Assembly: GCF_008085905.1 (NCBI RefSeq)
Contig: NZ_VSFF01000005.1
Coordinates: forward strand, 372,001 to 436,000
Origin: Actinomadura syzygii
Lineage (GTDB): Bacteria; Actinomycetota; Actinomycetes; Streptosporangiales; Streptosporangiaceae
Reading direction: 5' to 3'
Length of the DNA stretch: 64,000 nucleotides
Shown here one piece after another: positions 52,759 to 62,444 of this stretch. The translations under genes and the position numbers were made by a program. The notes under the pieces were generated by a model. It had not been told where the DNA came from. It worked only from the letters and a program-made list of their open reading frames with translations, and made no database searches. Numbering within the stretch: position 1 is the first letter of the stretch; the number at the start of each line of letters is the position of its first letter.

Positions 52759-52776
52759 CTGGGGGACGACCCCCAG
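52759..52776 (-). other. Hairpin between E1alpha and E1beta genes
   Basis: CTGGGGG (52759-52765) and CCCCCAG (52770-52776) with an ACGA loop lie in the 73-bp gap. It could tune or partly end transcription between subunit genes. A related G5/C5 hairpin stands at 18671-18690. Confidence 0.4.
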
Positions 52777-52817
52777 GCCCCCGAGGTGGAGTCCCGAAGA
52801 TCCTCGCTTCGCTCCGG

Positions 52818-53948
52818 TCATCGGGCCTCCTCCTCGAACGACGCCAGGTAGGCGGCGAACTGCTCCTGCTCCTCGGTCATCAGGGGGTGCGGTTCGGCGT
52901 AGACGTGCTCGAACGCCGACAGCGGCTTCGGGTCGGGCATGGAGAGGCAGCCCTCGCGCAGCTCGCGCGCCGTCTGCTTGGCCTCGTCCTCGATCTTCTG
53001 GAAGAACGCCGCATCGGCGAACTCGTTGCGCACCAGGTACGCCTTGACGCGCTCGATCGGGTCCTTGAGCTTCCACGCCTCTTCCTCGGCCTTGAGCCGG
53101 TAGCGCGTGGGGTCGTCCGTGGTGGTGTGAGCGCCCATCCGGTAGGTGAACGCTTCGATGAGCGTGGGGCCCTGACCCGTCCGGGCGTTCTCCAGTGCCT
53201 TGCGGGTGACGGCGAGACAGGCGAACACGTCGTTTCCGTCCACGCGGATGCCGGGGAACCCGTATCCCTGGGCGCGGCGGTAGAGGGGGATGCGCGACTG
53301 CCGTTCGAGGGGCTCGGAGATGGCCCACTGGTTGTTCTGGCAGAAGAACACGATCGGCGCGTTGAACACGGACGCGAACACGAACGACTCGTTGACGTCG
53401 CCCTGCGAGGTCGCTCCGTCCCCGAAGTAGGCGATCGTCGCGGCGGCGGACGGGGTGCCGAGCACTCCGTCCCGCTGGACGCCCATCGCGTACCCGGTGG
53501 CGTGCAGGGTCTGGCTGCCGATCACGACGGTGTAGAGGTGGAAGTTGTGCTCGGCCGGGTCCCAGCCGCCGTGGGTGACGCCCCGGAACATGCTGAGCAG
53601 CTTCAGCTGGTCGACGCCGCGACACCAGGCGACGCCGTGCTCCCGGTAGGTCGGGAAGACCATGTCGTTCTCGGACAGGGCCCGTCCGGACCCGATCTGC
53701 GCCGCCTCCTGTCCCAGCAGGGACGCCCAGAGCCCCAGCTCTCCCTGCCTGGTGAGCGCCACGGACTCCAGGTCCAGGCGGCGGACGTTCACCAGGTCGC
53801 GGTACAGGTCGCGGACTTCCTCGGCGCTGAGGTCCAGGGGGTAGTCGGGATGCTCGACGCGCTCGCCCTCGGGGGTGAGCAACTGGACGAGCTCGGGCTC
53901 GGCGAGCTCGGGGGTGTCTGGCGCGCCGCGCACGGAGTCGATCGTCAT
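52818..53948 (-). CDS. pdhA: 2-oxoacid (pyruvate-type) dehydrogenase E1 component, alpha subunit
   Basis: A 376-residue thiamine-diphosphate enzyme subunit. The ThDP motif runs from GDGATSQGDVNESFVFASVF to NNQW; PTYREHGVAWCRGV and TYRMGAHTTTDDPTRY (phosphorylation-loop region) are standard. Actinobacterial proteins of this type are labelled either pyruvate (pdhA) or branched-chain (bkdA) dehydrogenase, and sequence alone does not settle the substrate. ATG 53948 has GGAG 9 bases upstream; the longer frame upstream is rejected. First gene of E1alpha-E1beta-E2. Confidence 0.92.
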   Translation of the reverse strand: MTIDSVRGAPDTPELAEPELVQLLTPEGERVEHPDYPLDLSAEEVRDLYRDLVNVRRLDLESVALTRQGELGLWASLLGQEAAQIGSGRALSENDMVFPTYREHGVAWCRGVDQLKLLSMFRGVTHGGWDPAEHNFHLYTVVIGSQTLHATGYAMGVQRDGVLGTPSAAATIAYFGDGATSQGDVNESFVFASVFNAPIVFFCQNNQWAISEPLERQSRIPLYRRAQGYGFPGIRVDGNDVFACLAVTRKALENARTGQGPTLIEAFTYRMGAHTTTDDPTRYRLKAEEEAWKLKDPIERVKAYLVRNEFADAAFFQKIEDEAKQTARELREGCLSMPDPKPLSAFEHVYAEPHPLMTEEQEQFAAYLASFEEEAR

Positions 53949-54253
53949 CGATGACACTCCTCGTTCGGGGCCGGCACGCGGGATCGCCGCGCATCGGCCG
54001 ATGTCCGCGGCTTGAGGCCCCGGTAAGGGACAAAAGCCGCTAATGCCATCGTGGCAGACATCACACCCTGCGATGCAAGTCCCACCTGTGACCGTCCCTA
54101 CCCCGGTCGGACGCCGTTGACGCGGACGTGACGCACGCCACCTCCGGGCAAAATCGCGCCGTTCGTCAGACAAGCCTGAACCATCTGGCTTGGGGCAGTC
54201 TTAGGCCGGTCTTGCGCCGGTGAGGGGAGTCGCTCGCAGGATCGTTCGCAGGG
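53949..54253. other. 305-bp promoter region of the E1/E2 operon
   Basis: No gene is seen. It lies between the end of solenoid paralogue B and the E1alpha start, both leftward. It must hold the operon promoter; no clear operator or terminator was recognised. Confidence 0.45.
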
Positions 54254-55873
54254 TCATTCGCGGGAGAGGGCGCGGGTGGCGCCCGCGGCGACCGTCAGGC
54301 CGAGGACCAGCCCGGCGGCGACGATGAAGTTCGCTATCCACTGGTAGACGCCCTTGGGCGCGAACTCGACCTCCTGCCCCAGGCTGCCGATCGGCAGGAG
54401 CAGGTCGAGCGTGTAGAAGAACGCGTTGAAGTGCGGGTGGTGGCCGTCGTCGAGGACGTCCGGCCTGTGGACGGAGAACACGATCGTGCCGAAGGCGAGC
54501 AGCCCGATCAGCCAGCTCGCCGCCCGGAACGGACGGTAGCCGTAGCCGACCAGGACGTCCTGGAACCAGCCGACGACCTTGCGGGTGGGGCCCTGCGTGG
54601 CGCGCCGGTCGCGGGCCTTCGCGAGCAGGACGGAGCGTCCGTCCGCGTCCAGCCCGAGGGACCGGTACGTCTGGGCGAGCCGCTCGTACGGCTGCGGAGC
54701 GTAGCCGTCGTTGTCGCGGCGCAGCCAGGCGAGCCGCTCGCGGGCGGTGAGCGGCGGGTCGAGCGTCTCGTACTGGAGGCCGTCGAGCTGGAGCTTCGCG
54801 GGCCAGGACGCGGCGTCGTCGCGCAGCAGGCCGATGCGGGCGTAGGAGAGGTCCGCGGTGCCCTGGATCGGCTCGGAGGTGCGCAGCAGCAGCTCCTCGG
54901 CCTGGACGCGCTGCAGGCTGAGGGCCGTCCCGTCGTCGTGCTGGAGCCGGGCGCCGCGCAGGCTGAGCTGGCCGGTGATGCGGGCGCCGGAGAAGCTGAC
55001 GGCGCCGACGGCGCTGAACCCGTCCGAGCAGTAGACGTCGGTCTCGACGGCGAGGTCGTCGGCGTTCAGCGCCGTCCGCTGCGGCGCGGACAGCTTCGCC
55101 CCGACGAACGACAGGTAGCCGCCGACCCGCGCGCCGCGCAGCCGGACCTCGCCCTCCGCCGAGAAACCGCCGTCGCAGAACACGTTGGCCGCGACGTCCA
55201 GGCGGCTCGCGTACAGCGCGGGACCGGACGCGTTGTGCAGCCGCGCGCCGCGCAGGATGAGCTGGCCGCCGATCCGGGCGCCCGGCACCCGCACCTCGCC
55301 CTGGGCGGAGAAGCCCTGGTCGCAGTAGACGTTCGCCTCGACGGTGAGGCGGTCGGCGAGCAGCGCGTCCCCGCTCGGGTTGTGCAGCTGGACGCCCGAC
55401 ATGTTCAGGATGCCGGTGATGTTCGCGCCGTCCAGCCACAGCCCGCCCGCGATCCGGCTGCCCTCCAGCCACAGGTGGCCGTCCACCCGGGTGCCGGACG
55501 CGATCAGCCCCGGCAGCCGGCACCGCATCAGGTGGACGCTGTTCATGTTCGCCCAGTACAGGTGCGGGGCCTCGTCGAACGAGCAGCCGGTGAGCGCCAG
55601 CGGGACGCTCACCTCCGCGTGCCCGAGGTTCAGCGAGCCGATGATCCGCGCGCCGACCAGCCGGACGGCGGCGACCTGCCCCGGCTCCGACTCCACCGCC
55701 CCGACGAGCAGCGCGACGAGCACCTCGGCCCTGATCACCCGGTCGCGTCCCCAGGAGTCCGACCGGCCGACGTCGTCGAACGTCTGGTCGCCGGACGACA
55801 GGTCGACGGATTCGCCCTTCGGGAACGCCTCCCAGAGGCGGCGCTCCGACGGGGTCAGGTCCTCGATGTTCAT
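54254..55873 (-). CDS. Beta-solenoid membrane protein, paralogue B
   Basis: A 539-residue relative of the protein at 42112-43587. It begins MNIEDLTPSERRLWEAFPKG, close to the NHAERRLWAAFPTG of paralogue A. Residues ~75-395 are a strand-rich solenoid with ~20-residue periodicity (VRVPGARIGGQLILRGARLH; VRLRGARVGGYLSFVGAKLS), and some repeats carry cysteine (NVYCDQGFSA, NVFCDGGFSA, DVYCSDGFSA). The C-terminus has membrane helices around FNAFFYTLDLLLPIGSLGQE. ATG 55873. Function unknown. The conserved helix-loop-helix tail between paralogues suggests a real functional domain rather than a simple anchor. Confidence 0.78.
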   Translation of the reverse strand: MNIEDLTPSERRLWEAFPKGESVDLSSGDQTFDDVGRSDSWGRDRVIRAEVLVALLVGAVESEPGQVAAVRLVGARIIGSLNLGHAEVSVPLALTGCSFDEAPHLYWANMNSVHLMRCRLPGLIASGTRVDGHLWLEGSRIAGGLWLDGANITGILNMSGVQLHNPSGDALLADRLTVEANVYCDQGFSAQGEVRVPGARIGGQLILRGARLHNASGPALYASRLDVAANVFCDGGFSAEGEVRLRGARVGGYLSFVGAKLSAPQRTALNADDLAVETDVYCSDGFSAVGAVSFSGARITGQLSLRGARLQHDDGTALSLQRVQAEELLLRTSEPIQGTADLSYARIGLLRDDAASWPAKLQLDGLQYETLDPPLTARERLAWLRRDNDGYAPQPYERLAQTYRSLGLDADGRSVLLAKARDRRATQGPTRKVVGWFQDVLVGYGYRPFRAASWLIGLLAFGTIVFSVHRPDVLDDGHHPHFNAFFYTLDLLLPIGSLGQEVEFAPKGVYQWIANFIVAAGLVLGLTVAAGATRALSRE

Positions 55874-56013
55874 CGGGCGGCTCCGGGGGGTGCGGTGGAC
55901 GTGTTCGGGACGTGTTCGGCGGGAGCGGGTGGGACCGTGTCCGGCCATGGTGCCGTACGCTTCAGGATCGTAAGCAGTCGTAACGAAAAGCGCAGATCAG
56001 TGAGGGGGCGGCC

Positions 56014-56256
56014 GTGGCGCGTGTCGTCGTCGACGTCATGCTCAAGCCGGAGATCCTCGATCCGCAAGGTCAGGCGATCGCCCGGAAGCTGCCGCAGATG
56101 GGATTCGACGGCGTCGTCGCCGTCCGGCAGGGCAAGCGGTTCGAGGTGGAACTGGAGGGCGAGGCCGACGAGGCCGCCCTGGAGCGCGTCCGCAAGATCG
56201 CGGAGACGCTGCTCGCCAACCCCGTGATCGAGAACTACGAGGTCCGGGTTCTCTAG
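56014..56256 (+). CDS. purS: Phosphoribosylformylglycinamidine synthase subunit PurS
   Basis: An 80-residue protein matching PurS along its length (ARVVVDVMLKPEILDPQGQA; GFDGVVAVRQGKRFEVELEG). PurS bridges PurQ and PurL in the FGAM synthase complex, the fourth step of purine synthesis. GTG 56014 with AGGGGG upstream. Normally purQ follows at once; here an HATPase gene lies between. Confidence 0.95.
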   Translation: MARVVVDVMLKPEILDPQGQAIARKLPQMGFDGVVAVRQGKRFEVELEGEADEAALERVRKIAETLLANPVIENYEVRVL

Positions 56257-56492
56257 CGGGACCGGCCCGTCGGGCGGGGCCGGGAGCGGAATGCCGTTCG
56301 GTCGCGGGACGGCTTTGGCGCGTTCCAGGCGGCACCCGGCCACCGTCCGTGCCGCCGAGACCTCCGTGAGCGACCCGCGAGTATAACGATTACGGAAGAT
56401 TGCTCCGGGGAAGTGTTAGCTGCGTCGAAGTCGTCGAGCACGCTCCGGGACCGGGGGAACGGTCGTTCCGGGGCATGACACGAGGTGTCCGG

Positions 56493-56939
56493 GTGGAAAT
56501 GAGGTTCTCGCTCGCGCTGCCGTGCGAGGCGCCGAGCATCCCGGTGATCCGGCGGGTGGTGGGGGACGCGCTCCGCGGGCTCGGCGTCACCGCCGACTGC
56601 GTCGACGACGTCCTGGTCGCCGTCTCCGAGGCGTGTACGAACGTCGTCCAGCACGCCCGCCTCACGGGCGACTACGAGGTCTCGGGACAGGTCGACGACG
56701 GCGTCTGCACGCTCAAGATCGTCGACTGGGGGCGCGGCCCGCGGCCCGCCCCGCGCGACCCCGACCCGTTGAGCGAGTCCGGCCGCGGCATTAAGATCAT
56801 GCGGGCGCTGGTGGACGACCTGGACATCGACTCGGCGCCCGACCGGGGCACCGTCGTCCACCTGCGGAAGCGGCTGACCTGGCGCGACGGGGCGCTGGTC
56901 CGACGCCTCGACCGCAGCCTCATGCACAGCGCCGGGTAG
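56493..56939 (+). CDS. HATPase_c anti-sigma-factor-like protein inside the pur cluster
   Basis: About 148 residues. The N-box VLVAVSEACTNVVQHARLTG and G-box SESGRGIKIMRALVDDLDID identify a GHKL ATPase of the RsbW type. GTG 56493 is picked because GAGG is 7 bases upstream; ATG 56475 and ATG 56499 are alternatives. It lies ~236 bp after purS and 99 bp before purQ, on the same strand, so it may be cotranscribed with purine genes, although a role in purine synthesis is not expected. Confidence 0.85.
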   Translation: MEMRFSLALPCEAPSIPVIRRVVGDALRGLGVTADCVDDVLVAVSEACTNVVQHARLTGDYEVSGQVDDGVCTLKIVDWGRGPRPAPRDPDPLSESGRGIKIMRALVDDLDIDSAPDRGTVVHLRKRLTWRDGALVRRLDRSLMHSAG

Positions 56940-57038
56940 ATTGGTACGCGCGCGGGGGGAAATGCGACGCGCATCGGGGTGATCGGCGGAACGACCCGCC
57001 CGTCCCGGCCGCCCCTTCATTTCGGAGGAACAGAAGAG

Positions 57039-57719
57039 ATGGACGCTGCCCGGGTCGGGATCATCACCTTCCCTGGTTCTCTCGACGACAAGGACGCCGC
57101 ACGCGCAGTGCGGGTGGCCGGCGCTGAGCCGGTCCCCCTCTGGCACGGCGACCACGACCTGCGCGGGGTGGACGCCGTCGTCCTGCCCGGCGGGTTCTCC
57201 TACGGCGACTACCTGCGCGCCGGGGCCATCGCCCGGTTCGCCCCGCTGATGACCGAGCTGGCCGCCGCGGCGGACGCGGGCCTGCCCGTCCTCGGCATCT
57301 GCAACGGCTTCCAGGTGCTGTGCGAGTCGCACCTGCTGCCCGGCGCGCTGCTCCCGAACGCCGGCCTGCACTTCGTGTGCCGCGACCAGCGGCTCCGCGT
57401 CGAGAACGCCGAGACCGCCTGGACGACCGAGTACCGGGAGGGCCAGGAGATCGTCATTCCCGTCAAGAACCGCGACGGCCGCTACACCGCCGATCGGGAG
57501 ACGCTCGCCGAACTGGCCGACTCCGGCCGGATCGTCGCGCGGTACGTCGACCTGAACCCCAACGGCTCCCTCGACGACATCGCCGGGATCTGCAACGAGG
57601 CGGGCAACGTGGTCGGGCTGATGCCCCACCCGGAGCACGCCGTGGAGTCGCTGACCGGTCCGTCCACGGACGGTCTCGGGTTCTTCACTTCGATCGTTAA
57701 GAGACTGGTCAACGCATGA
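57039..57719 (+). CDS. purQ: Phosphoribosylformylglycinamidine synthase subunit PurQ
   Basis: A 226-residue class-I glutamine amidotransferase: nucleophile Cys in [11 protein letters not shown], and His/Glu in [10 protein letters not shown]. It releases ammonia from glutamine for PurL. ATG 57039 follows GGAGGAAC. Its TGA overlaps the purL ATG (ATGA). Confidence 0.96.
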   Translation: MDAARVGIITFPGSLDDKDAARAVRVAGAEPVPLWHGDHDLRGVDAVVLPGGFSYGDYLRAGAIARFAPLMTELAAAADAGLPVLGICNGFQVLCESHLLPGALLPNAGLHFVCRDQRLRVENAETAWTTEYREGQEIVIPVKNRDGRYTADRETLAELADSGRIVARYVDLNPNGSLDDIAGICNEAGNVVGLMPHPEHAVESLTGPSTDGLGFFTSIVKRLVNA

Positions 57720-60700
57720 GTGAGCAATCCCACGGCTCCCCGCGAGCCACCCGGGACGGTTCGGACGAGCCCTCGATGGAGTGGCTCGGCGAGCTCAAGT
57801 CCGACGCCGACGACCCGGAGCTACAGCCGGTCGACCCGTCGGTGACGCAGGCGTTCGAGGCGATGCTGGAGGAGGCGAAGCCCGCCGACCCGGCCGCGCC
57901 GCGTCCGGAGCCCGCCGTCCCCCCGGCCGCGTCCCCGGCCCCCTCCGCCCCGGAGGCGGCGCTCCGCCCGGAGCCGATGATCACGGTCGACCCGGACGTG
58001 CGGGAGGCTCTCGAAGCGGCTCAGGCCGCGCTGGCCCAGGCGCAGAACGCCGTCCCGGCTCCCGCTCCGGCCCCGGCGGCCGGTGTCGGTCAGAGCCCGG
58101 AGCAGGAGTTCGCGCGGGCGCTGGCCGAGGAACGCGCCGCCGCCGACCTGGCCGACCCGACGCTCACCACGCCTGACCTGGACGAACACAACCCGCCCCG
58201 GCGCCCGACCGGCCCCCAGCCCACCGTCGGCGCCGGCACCGCGCCGCAGCCCGCGGTAGGCACCGGCACAGGCCCGCAGCCAGCAGTCGGCACGGGCACG
58301 GGCCCGCAGCCCGCAGTGAGTACCGGCACGGGCCCGCAGCCTGCGGTCGGCACCGGCACGGGCCCGCAGCCCGCCGTCGGCACGGGCACAGGCCCGCAGC
58401 CCGCGGTGGGCCCGAACACAGGGCCGCAGCCGGTCGTGGGGCTCAACACGGGCCCGCAGCCGCTCGTCCGCGAGGAGGGCCCCGGCACGGGTCCGCAGCC
58501 CGCCATCGGTTCCGGGACGGGCCCGCAGCCCACAGTCGGCCACGGCACCGGACCTCAACTGACGGTCGGCCTGAACACGGGCCCGCAGTCGGCGGTCGGC
58601 TGGGGCACCGGCCCGCAGCCCGCGGTCGGCACCGGGACGGGCCCGCAGCCCGCGCTCGGAACCGGCCCGCAGCCCGCGCTCGGCCGAGGCACCGGCCCGC
58701 AGCCCGCCGTCGACTCGGGAACGGGCCCTCAGCCCGCGGTCGGCCAGGGGCAAGGCCATGGTCAAGGACAGGGCACCGGCCCGCAGCCCGCCCTGGGCCA
58801 GGGCACGGGCCCGCAGCACGTCGTCCGCACCGCGACGGGCCCGCAGCCCGCCATCGGCGGTGGCCCCGGCACCGGCCCGCAGCCCGCGATCGAAGCGCCC
58901 ACGCCCACGCGGGCTCCCGCCGTGTACCCGGGGACGGACACGGTCGCGATCGCCGCCGCGTCGCCCGAGCGGCCGCAGCCGTTCGCCGAGCTGGGCATGA
59001 ACGAGGACGAGTACCAGCGCGTCCGCAACATCCTCGGACGCCGTCCCACGTCCGCCGAGCTGGCGATCTACTCGGTGATGTGGAGCGAGCACTGCTCCTA
59101 CAAGAGCTCCAAGGTCCACCTCCGCCAGTTCGGCGACAAGGCCCCGAAGACCGACAAGCTGCTGGTCGGGATGGGGGAGAACGCCGGTGTCGTGGACATC
59201 GGCCACGGCTGGGCGGTGACCTTCAAGGTCGAGTCGCACAACCACCCTTCCTACGTGGAGCCCCACCAGGGCGCGGCGACCGGCGTCGGCGGGATCGTCC
59301 GCGACATCATCTCGATGGGCGCCCGGCCGGTCGCGGTCATGGACTCGCTGCGCTTCGGCCCGGCGGACGCCCCCGACACCCAGCGCGTCCTGCCCGGCGT
59401 GGTGGCGGGCGTGGGCGGCTACGGCAACTCGCTCGGCCTGCCCAACATCGGCGGCGAGACGGCGTTCGACGCCTGCTACGCGCAGAACCCGCTGGTGAAC
59501 GCGCTGTGCGTGGGCGTGATGAAGCACGGGGACATCAAGCGCGCCGTGGCCCCCGGCCCCGGCAACCGGGTGATCCTGTTCGGCGCCCCGACCGGGCCGG
59601 ACGGCATCGGCGGCGCGTCCGTCCTGGCGTCGGCCACGTTCGACGAGGAGTCGCACCAGAAGCGGCCGTCCGTCCAGGTGGGCGACCCGTTCATGGAGAA
59701 GCTGCTGATCGAGTGCTGCCTGGAGCTGTTCGGCGAGGACCTCGTCGTCGGCATCCAGGACCTCGGTGCGGCCGGCGTGTCCTGCGCGACGACGGAGCTG
59801 GCCGCGGCCGGCACCGGCGGCATGCACGTCGACCTCGACACCGTCCCGCTCCGCGACGCGACCCTGCTCCCCGAGGAGATCCTCATGAGCGAGTCGCAGG
59901 AGCGCATGATGGCGGTGGTCGAGCCGGGCAAGGTCGACCGCTTCCTGGAGATCTGCGCCCGCTGGGAGATCCCGGCCACCGTGATCGGGACGGTGACCGA
60001 CACCCGCCGCCTCGTGATGACGTGGCGGGGCGAGACGATCGTCGACATCCCGCCGGTCACGGCCGCCGACGAGGGCCCGGTCTACAACCGTCCGCTGGCC
60101 CCGCCGCACGACCTCGGCGCCCTCCAGTCGGACACGCCGGGACGGCTCACGCGCCCGTCCACCGGCGACGAGCTGCGCCGGACCGTCCTCTGGCTGGCGG
60201 GGTCGCCGAACCTCGCGAGCAAGACGTGGGTGACCTCCCAGTACGACCGCTACGTGCTGGGCAACACCGTGATGGCTATGCCGGAGAACGCGGGCGTGGT
60301 GCGCGTCGACGACGAGTCCGGCCTGGGCATCGCCCTCTCGCTGGACGGGAACGGCCGCTACACCAGGCTCGACCCGTACGCGGGCGCGCAACTCGCCCTG
60401 TCCGAGTCGTACCGCAACGTGGCCGCCACCGGCGCGCGCCCCATGGCCGTGACCAACTGCCTCAACTTCGGCTCCCCGGAAGACCCGGGCGTCATGTGGC
60501 AGTTCGCCCGCGCGGTCGAGGGCCTGGCGGACGCCTGCCAGTACCTCGGCATCCCCGTCACGGGCGGCAACGTCAGCTTCTACAACCAGACGGGCGAGAC
60601 CCCGATCAACCCGACGCCGGTCATCGGCGTGCTCGGCGTCCACGACGACGTCCGCCGCCGGGTGAACATGTCGCTCACCACCGACGGCGCGACGATCGCG

Positions 60701-61198
60701 CTGCTCGGCGAGACCCGCGAGGAGTTCGGCGGCTCGGAATGGGCGCACGTCGTCTACGGCCACCTGGGCGGCCTGCCGCCGCTGGTGGACCTGAAGGCGG
60801 AGGCGGCCCTCGCGTCCGTGCTGGTCAACGCGGCCCGCGACGGGCTGGTCACGGCCGTCCACGACCTGTCGGACGGCGGCCTGTCGCAGACGCTCGTCGA
60901 GTCGTGCCTGCGCGGCGGGCTCGGCGCCCGCATCACCCTGCCCGGCGACCCGTTCGTCACGCTGTTCAGCGAGTCGGTGGCCCGCGCCATGGTCGCCGTC
61001 ATGCCGGGCGCGGAGGCGCGCCTCGCGGCCCTGTGCGAGTCGGCGGGCGTCCCGGTGACCCAGATCGGCGTCGCCGGCGGCGACGCCCTCAACGTCACCG
61101 GCCGCACTCCCGAGGGCGACCAGCAGGAACTGTTCAGCATCCCCTTGCACGAACTACGCGAGTCCCACGAACGAACCCTCCCCACCTACGCCGACTAA
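57716..61198 (+). CDS. purL: Phosphoribosylformylglycinamidine synthase subunit PurL with ~400-aa repeat extension
   Basis: A 1160-residue protein, where related PurL proteins have ~750. The catalytic part starts near residue 420 ([20 protein letters not shown]) and is complete: [63 protein letters not shown]-type [20 protein letters not shown] and [12 protein letters not shown]. Before it stand an acidic/Ala-Pro segment (residues 1-164) and ~22 tandem TGPQPAV-type units (165-392). The ATGA overlap with purQ fixes the start at 57716 and shows that the extension is translated. It converts FGAR to FGAM with ATP and ammonia. Confidence 0.95.
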   Translation: MSEQSHGSPRATRDGSDEPSMEWLGELKSDADDPELQPVDPSVTQAFEAMLEEAKPADPAAPRPEPAVPPAASPAPSAPEAALRPEPMITVDPDVREALEAAQAALAQAQNAVPAPAPAPAAGVGQSPEQEFARALAEERAAADLADPTLTTPDLDEHNPPRRPTGPQPTVGAGTAPQPAVGTGTGPQPAVGTGTGPQPAVSTGTGPQPAVGTGTGPQPAVGTGTGPQPAVGPNTGPQPVVGLNTGPQPLVREEGPGTGPQPAIGSGTGPQPTVGHGTGPQLTVGLNTGPQSAVGWGTGPQPAVGTGTGPQPALGTGPQPALGRGTGPQPAVDSGTGPQPAVGQGQGHGQGQGTGPQPALGQGTGPQHVVRTATGPQPAIGGGPGTGPQPAIEAPTPTRAPAVYPGTDTVAIAAASPERPQPFAELGMNEDEYQRVRNILGRRPTSAELAIYSVMWSEHCSYKSSKVHLRQFGDKAPKTDKLLVGMGENAGVVDIGHGWAVTFKVESHNHPSYVEPHQGAATGVGGIVRDIISMGARPVAVMDSLRFGPADAPDTQRVLPGVVAGVGGYGNSLGLPNIGGETAFDACYAQNPLVNALCVGVMKHGDIKRAVAPGPGNRVILFGAPTGPDGIGGASVLASATFDEESHQKRPSVQVGDPFMEKLLIECCLELFGEDLVVGIQDLGAAGVSCATTELAAAGTGGMHVDLDTVPLRDATLLPEEILMSESQERMMAVVEPGKVDRFLEICARWEIPATVIGTVTDTRRLVMTWRGETIVDIPPVTAADEGPVYNRPLAPPHDLGALQSDTPGRLTRPSTGDELRRTVLWLAGSPNLASKTWVTSQYDRYVLGNTVMAMPENAGVVRVDDESGLGIALSLDGNGRYTRLDPYAGAQLALSESYRNVAATGARPMAVTNCLNFGSPEDPGVMWQFARAVEGLADACQYLGIPVTGGNVSFYNQTGETPINPTPVIGVLGVHDDVRRRVNMSLTTDGATIALLGETREEFGGSEWAHVVYGHLGGLPPLVDLKAEAALASVLVNAARDGLVTAVHDLSDGGLSQTLVESCLRGGLGARITLPGDPFVTLFSESVARAMVAVMPGAEARLAALCESAGVPVTQIGVAGGDALNVTGRTPEGDQQELFSIPLHELRESHERTLPTYAD
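58208..58891 (+). repeat. Tandem TGPQP-coding repeat inside purL
   Basis: About 22 degenerate units of mostly 30 bp, coding [10 protein letters not shown] and variants ([32 protein letters not shown]). The core ACGGGCCCGCAGCCC recurs with few changes. Some units are longer (a [11 protein letters not shown] insert around 58742-58775) or shorter. The frame is kept throughout, so selection acts on the protein. Confidence 0.95.
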
Positions 61199-61228
61199 GC
61201 CCGCACCACGCGGGGACTACCGAAACGC

Positions 61229-61256
61229 AAAGGGCGCTCCGAAAGGAGCGCCCTTT
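61229..61256 (+). terminator. Terminator after purL
   Basis: Perfect 12-bp stem (61229-61240 with 61245-61256), GAAA tetraloop, ending in TTT; 30 bp after the purL stop. Confidence 0.85.
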
Positions 61257-61319
61257 CGCGCGCTACGAGGCCAGGCGGAGACTCCACACATCCGTCGCCG
61301 CGCAGAGCGCGGGTATTGG

Positions 61320-62285
61320 TCAGAAGACGGAAATGTGGACGTGGTCGTAGTGGTTGGCGGTCACGCCGCCGCGGTTCTCCATGGAGCGCCAGCCGGGGCT
61401 GCGGAGGTCGTAGATGCGTTGGCGCCAGATGATGTATTTGATGCCGAGCGCGCTGGCGTGGGCGATGGCGTAGTCGGCGGTGCGGTCGCCGAGGGCCTTG
61501 GCGCTGCCGGCGGCCATCGTCCCGCCGGTGGTGACCATGAAGTCGCAGGCGTGGCCGGTGCCGTGGTCCTGCGGGTCGCCGGTGCTGCGCACGCAGCCGA
61601 TGGTGGGGAACGGCCCCTCTTCGAGGTCGATGGTGTTCTTGACCTTCAGCATGCGGGGCGTGACGCCGCCCATCCCGACGCTCGGCGACTCGGGCTTGTA
61701 CTGCTTGACGAGCTGGGTGATCCGGGACTTGCGGCTGAGGAGGTCGCGGATCTCCTTCCGCAGCTCCGTCATCTTCTGCTGGGCTTCCTTGCGGGCCTGC
61801 AACTGGTCGTTAACGAGCTTCTGGATCTGCGCGACCCGGGCGGCCTTGTTGCGCGCCAGATGGCTGACGAGCGTGGCGTTGCTCAGCAGGTCGTTCGGGT
61901 TGGAGTCGGTGACGAACGTGACGGTGGGGTCCTCGCCGTTCGTCATGTACTGGGTGGCGGCCATCTGGGCGACGAGGTCGCGGGCTTCGGCGAGGTCGCG
62001 CTGGAGGTCTCTCGACTTCTCCAGGGCCTGCTGGGCGGCGTACTGGGAGTCCTTGAGCTTGGCGAGGTCGCCGCCGTACTCCTTGTCCAGCTTCTCGATC
62101 TGCCTGTTCAGCTGGGCGAACTTCTTGCTGTCGCCCGGGTCGGCCGCGTAGGCCGCGAGGGCGGCGGGCGCGGCGCCCGCGGACGGCGTGGCATGGCCGA
62201 TCAGCGGCAGGGCCGCGGCGAAGGCCACGAGAGCGACGGCGGCGCGCTGGCGGACGTGCCGACGGGCGGAGGCGGGGGTCTCCAC
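61320..62285 (-). CDS. Secreted coiled-coil protein with C-terminal HxDHVH metal-type motif
   Basis: A 321-residue exported protein from GTG 62285, with GAGGAG just upstream; ATG 62303 lacks one. The signal peptide runs to ~residue 45. Residues ~55-195 are a long coiled coil (KKFAQLNRQIEKLDKEYGGD; LQARKEAQQKMTELRKEIRD), as in RipA/NlpC-type wall enzymes. The C-terminal ~100 residues (CVRSTGDPQDHGTGHACDFM, WRQRIYDLR, NHYDHVHISVF) match the ARB-07466/VldE-like domain with conserved His and Asp that may bind metal. A wall-acting role is likely but not shown. Confidence 0.82.
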   Translation of the reverse strand: METPASARRHVRQRAAVALVAFAAALPLIGHATPSAGAAPAALAAYAADPGDSKKFAQLNRQIEKLDKEYGGDLAKLKDSQYAAQQALEKSRDLQRDLAEARDLVAQMAATQYMTNGEDPTVTFVTDSNPNDLLSNATLVSHLARNKAARVAQIQKLVNDQLQARKEAQQKMTELRKEIRDLLSRKSRITQLVKQYKPESPSVGMGGVTPRMLKVKNTIDLEEGPFPTIGCVRSTGDPQDHGTGHACDFMVTTGGTMAAGSAKALGDRTADYAIAHASALGIKYIIWRQRIYDLRSPGWRSMENRGGVTANHYDHVHISVF

Positions 62286-62444
62286 GTGTACTCCTCTCGT
62301 CATGGCCGGGGAATTGCGGACGGTCGATCGTCTGGGGCGCCGTCCGTGCCTCGCCAATCTAAACCCATGGGCCCGGCGGGACGGCGGGAAGCGCGAGAAG
62401 CCCGGCCCCCACGCTGGGAGCCGGGCCATCTTACGTGACGGGTC

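Noticed and set aside
58208-58891. CRISPR-like or structural DNA repeat
   Set aside because: Units have no unique spacers, keep the purL frame and code a regular peptide; it is a coding tandem repeat.
57821-61150. 1109-aa frame antisense to purL
   Set aside because: Arg/Val/Ala/Asp-rich shadow without motifs; the opposite strand is a complete PurL.
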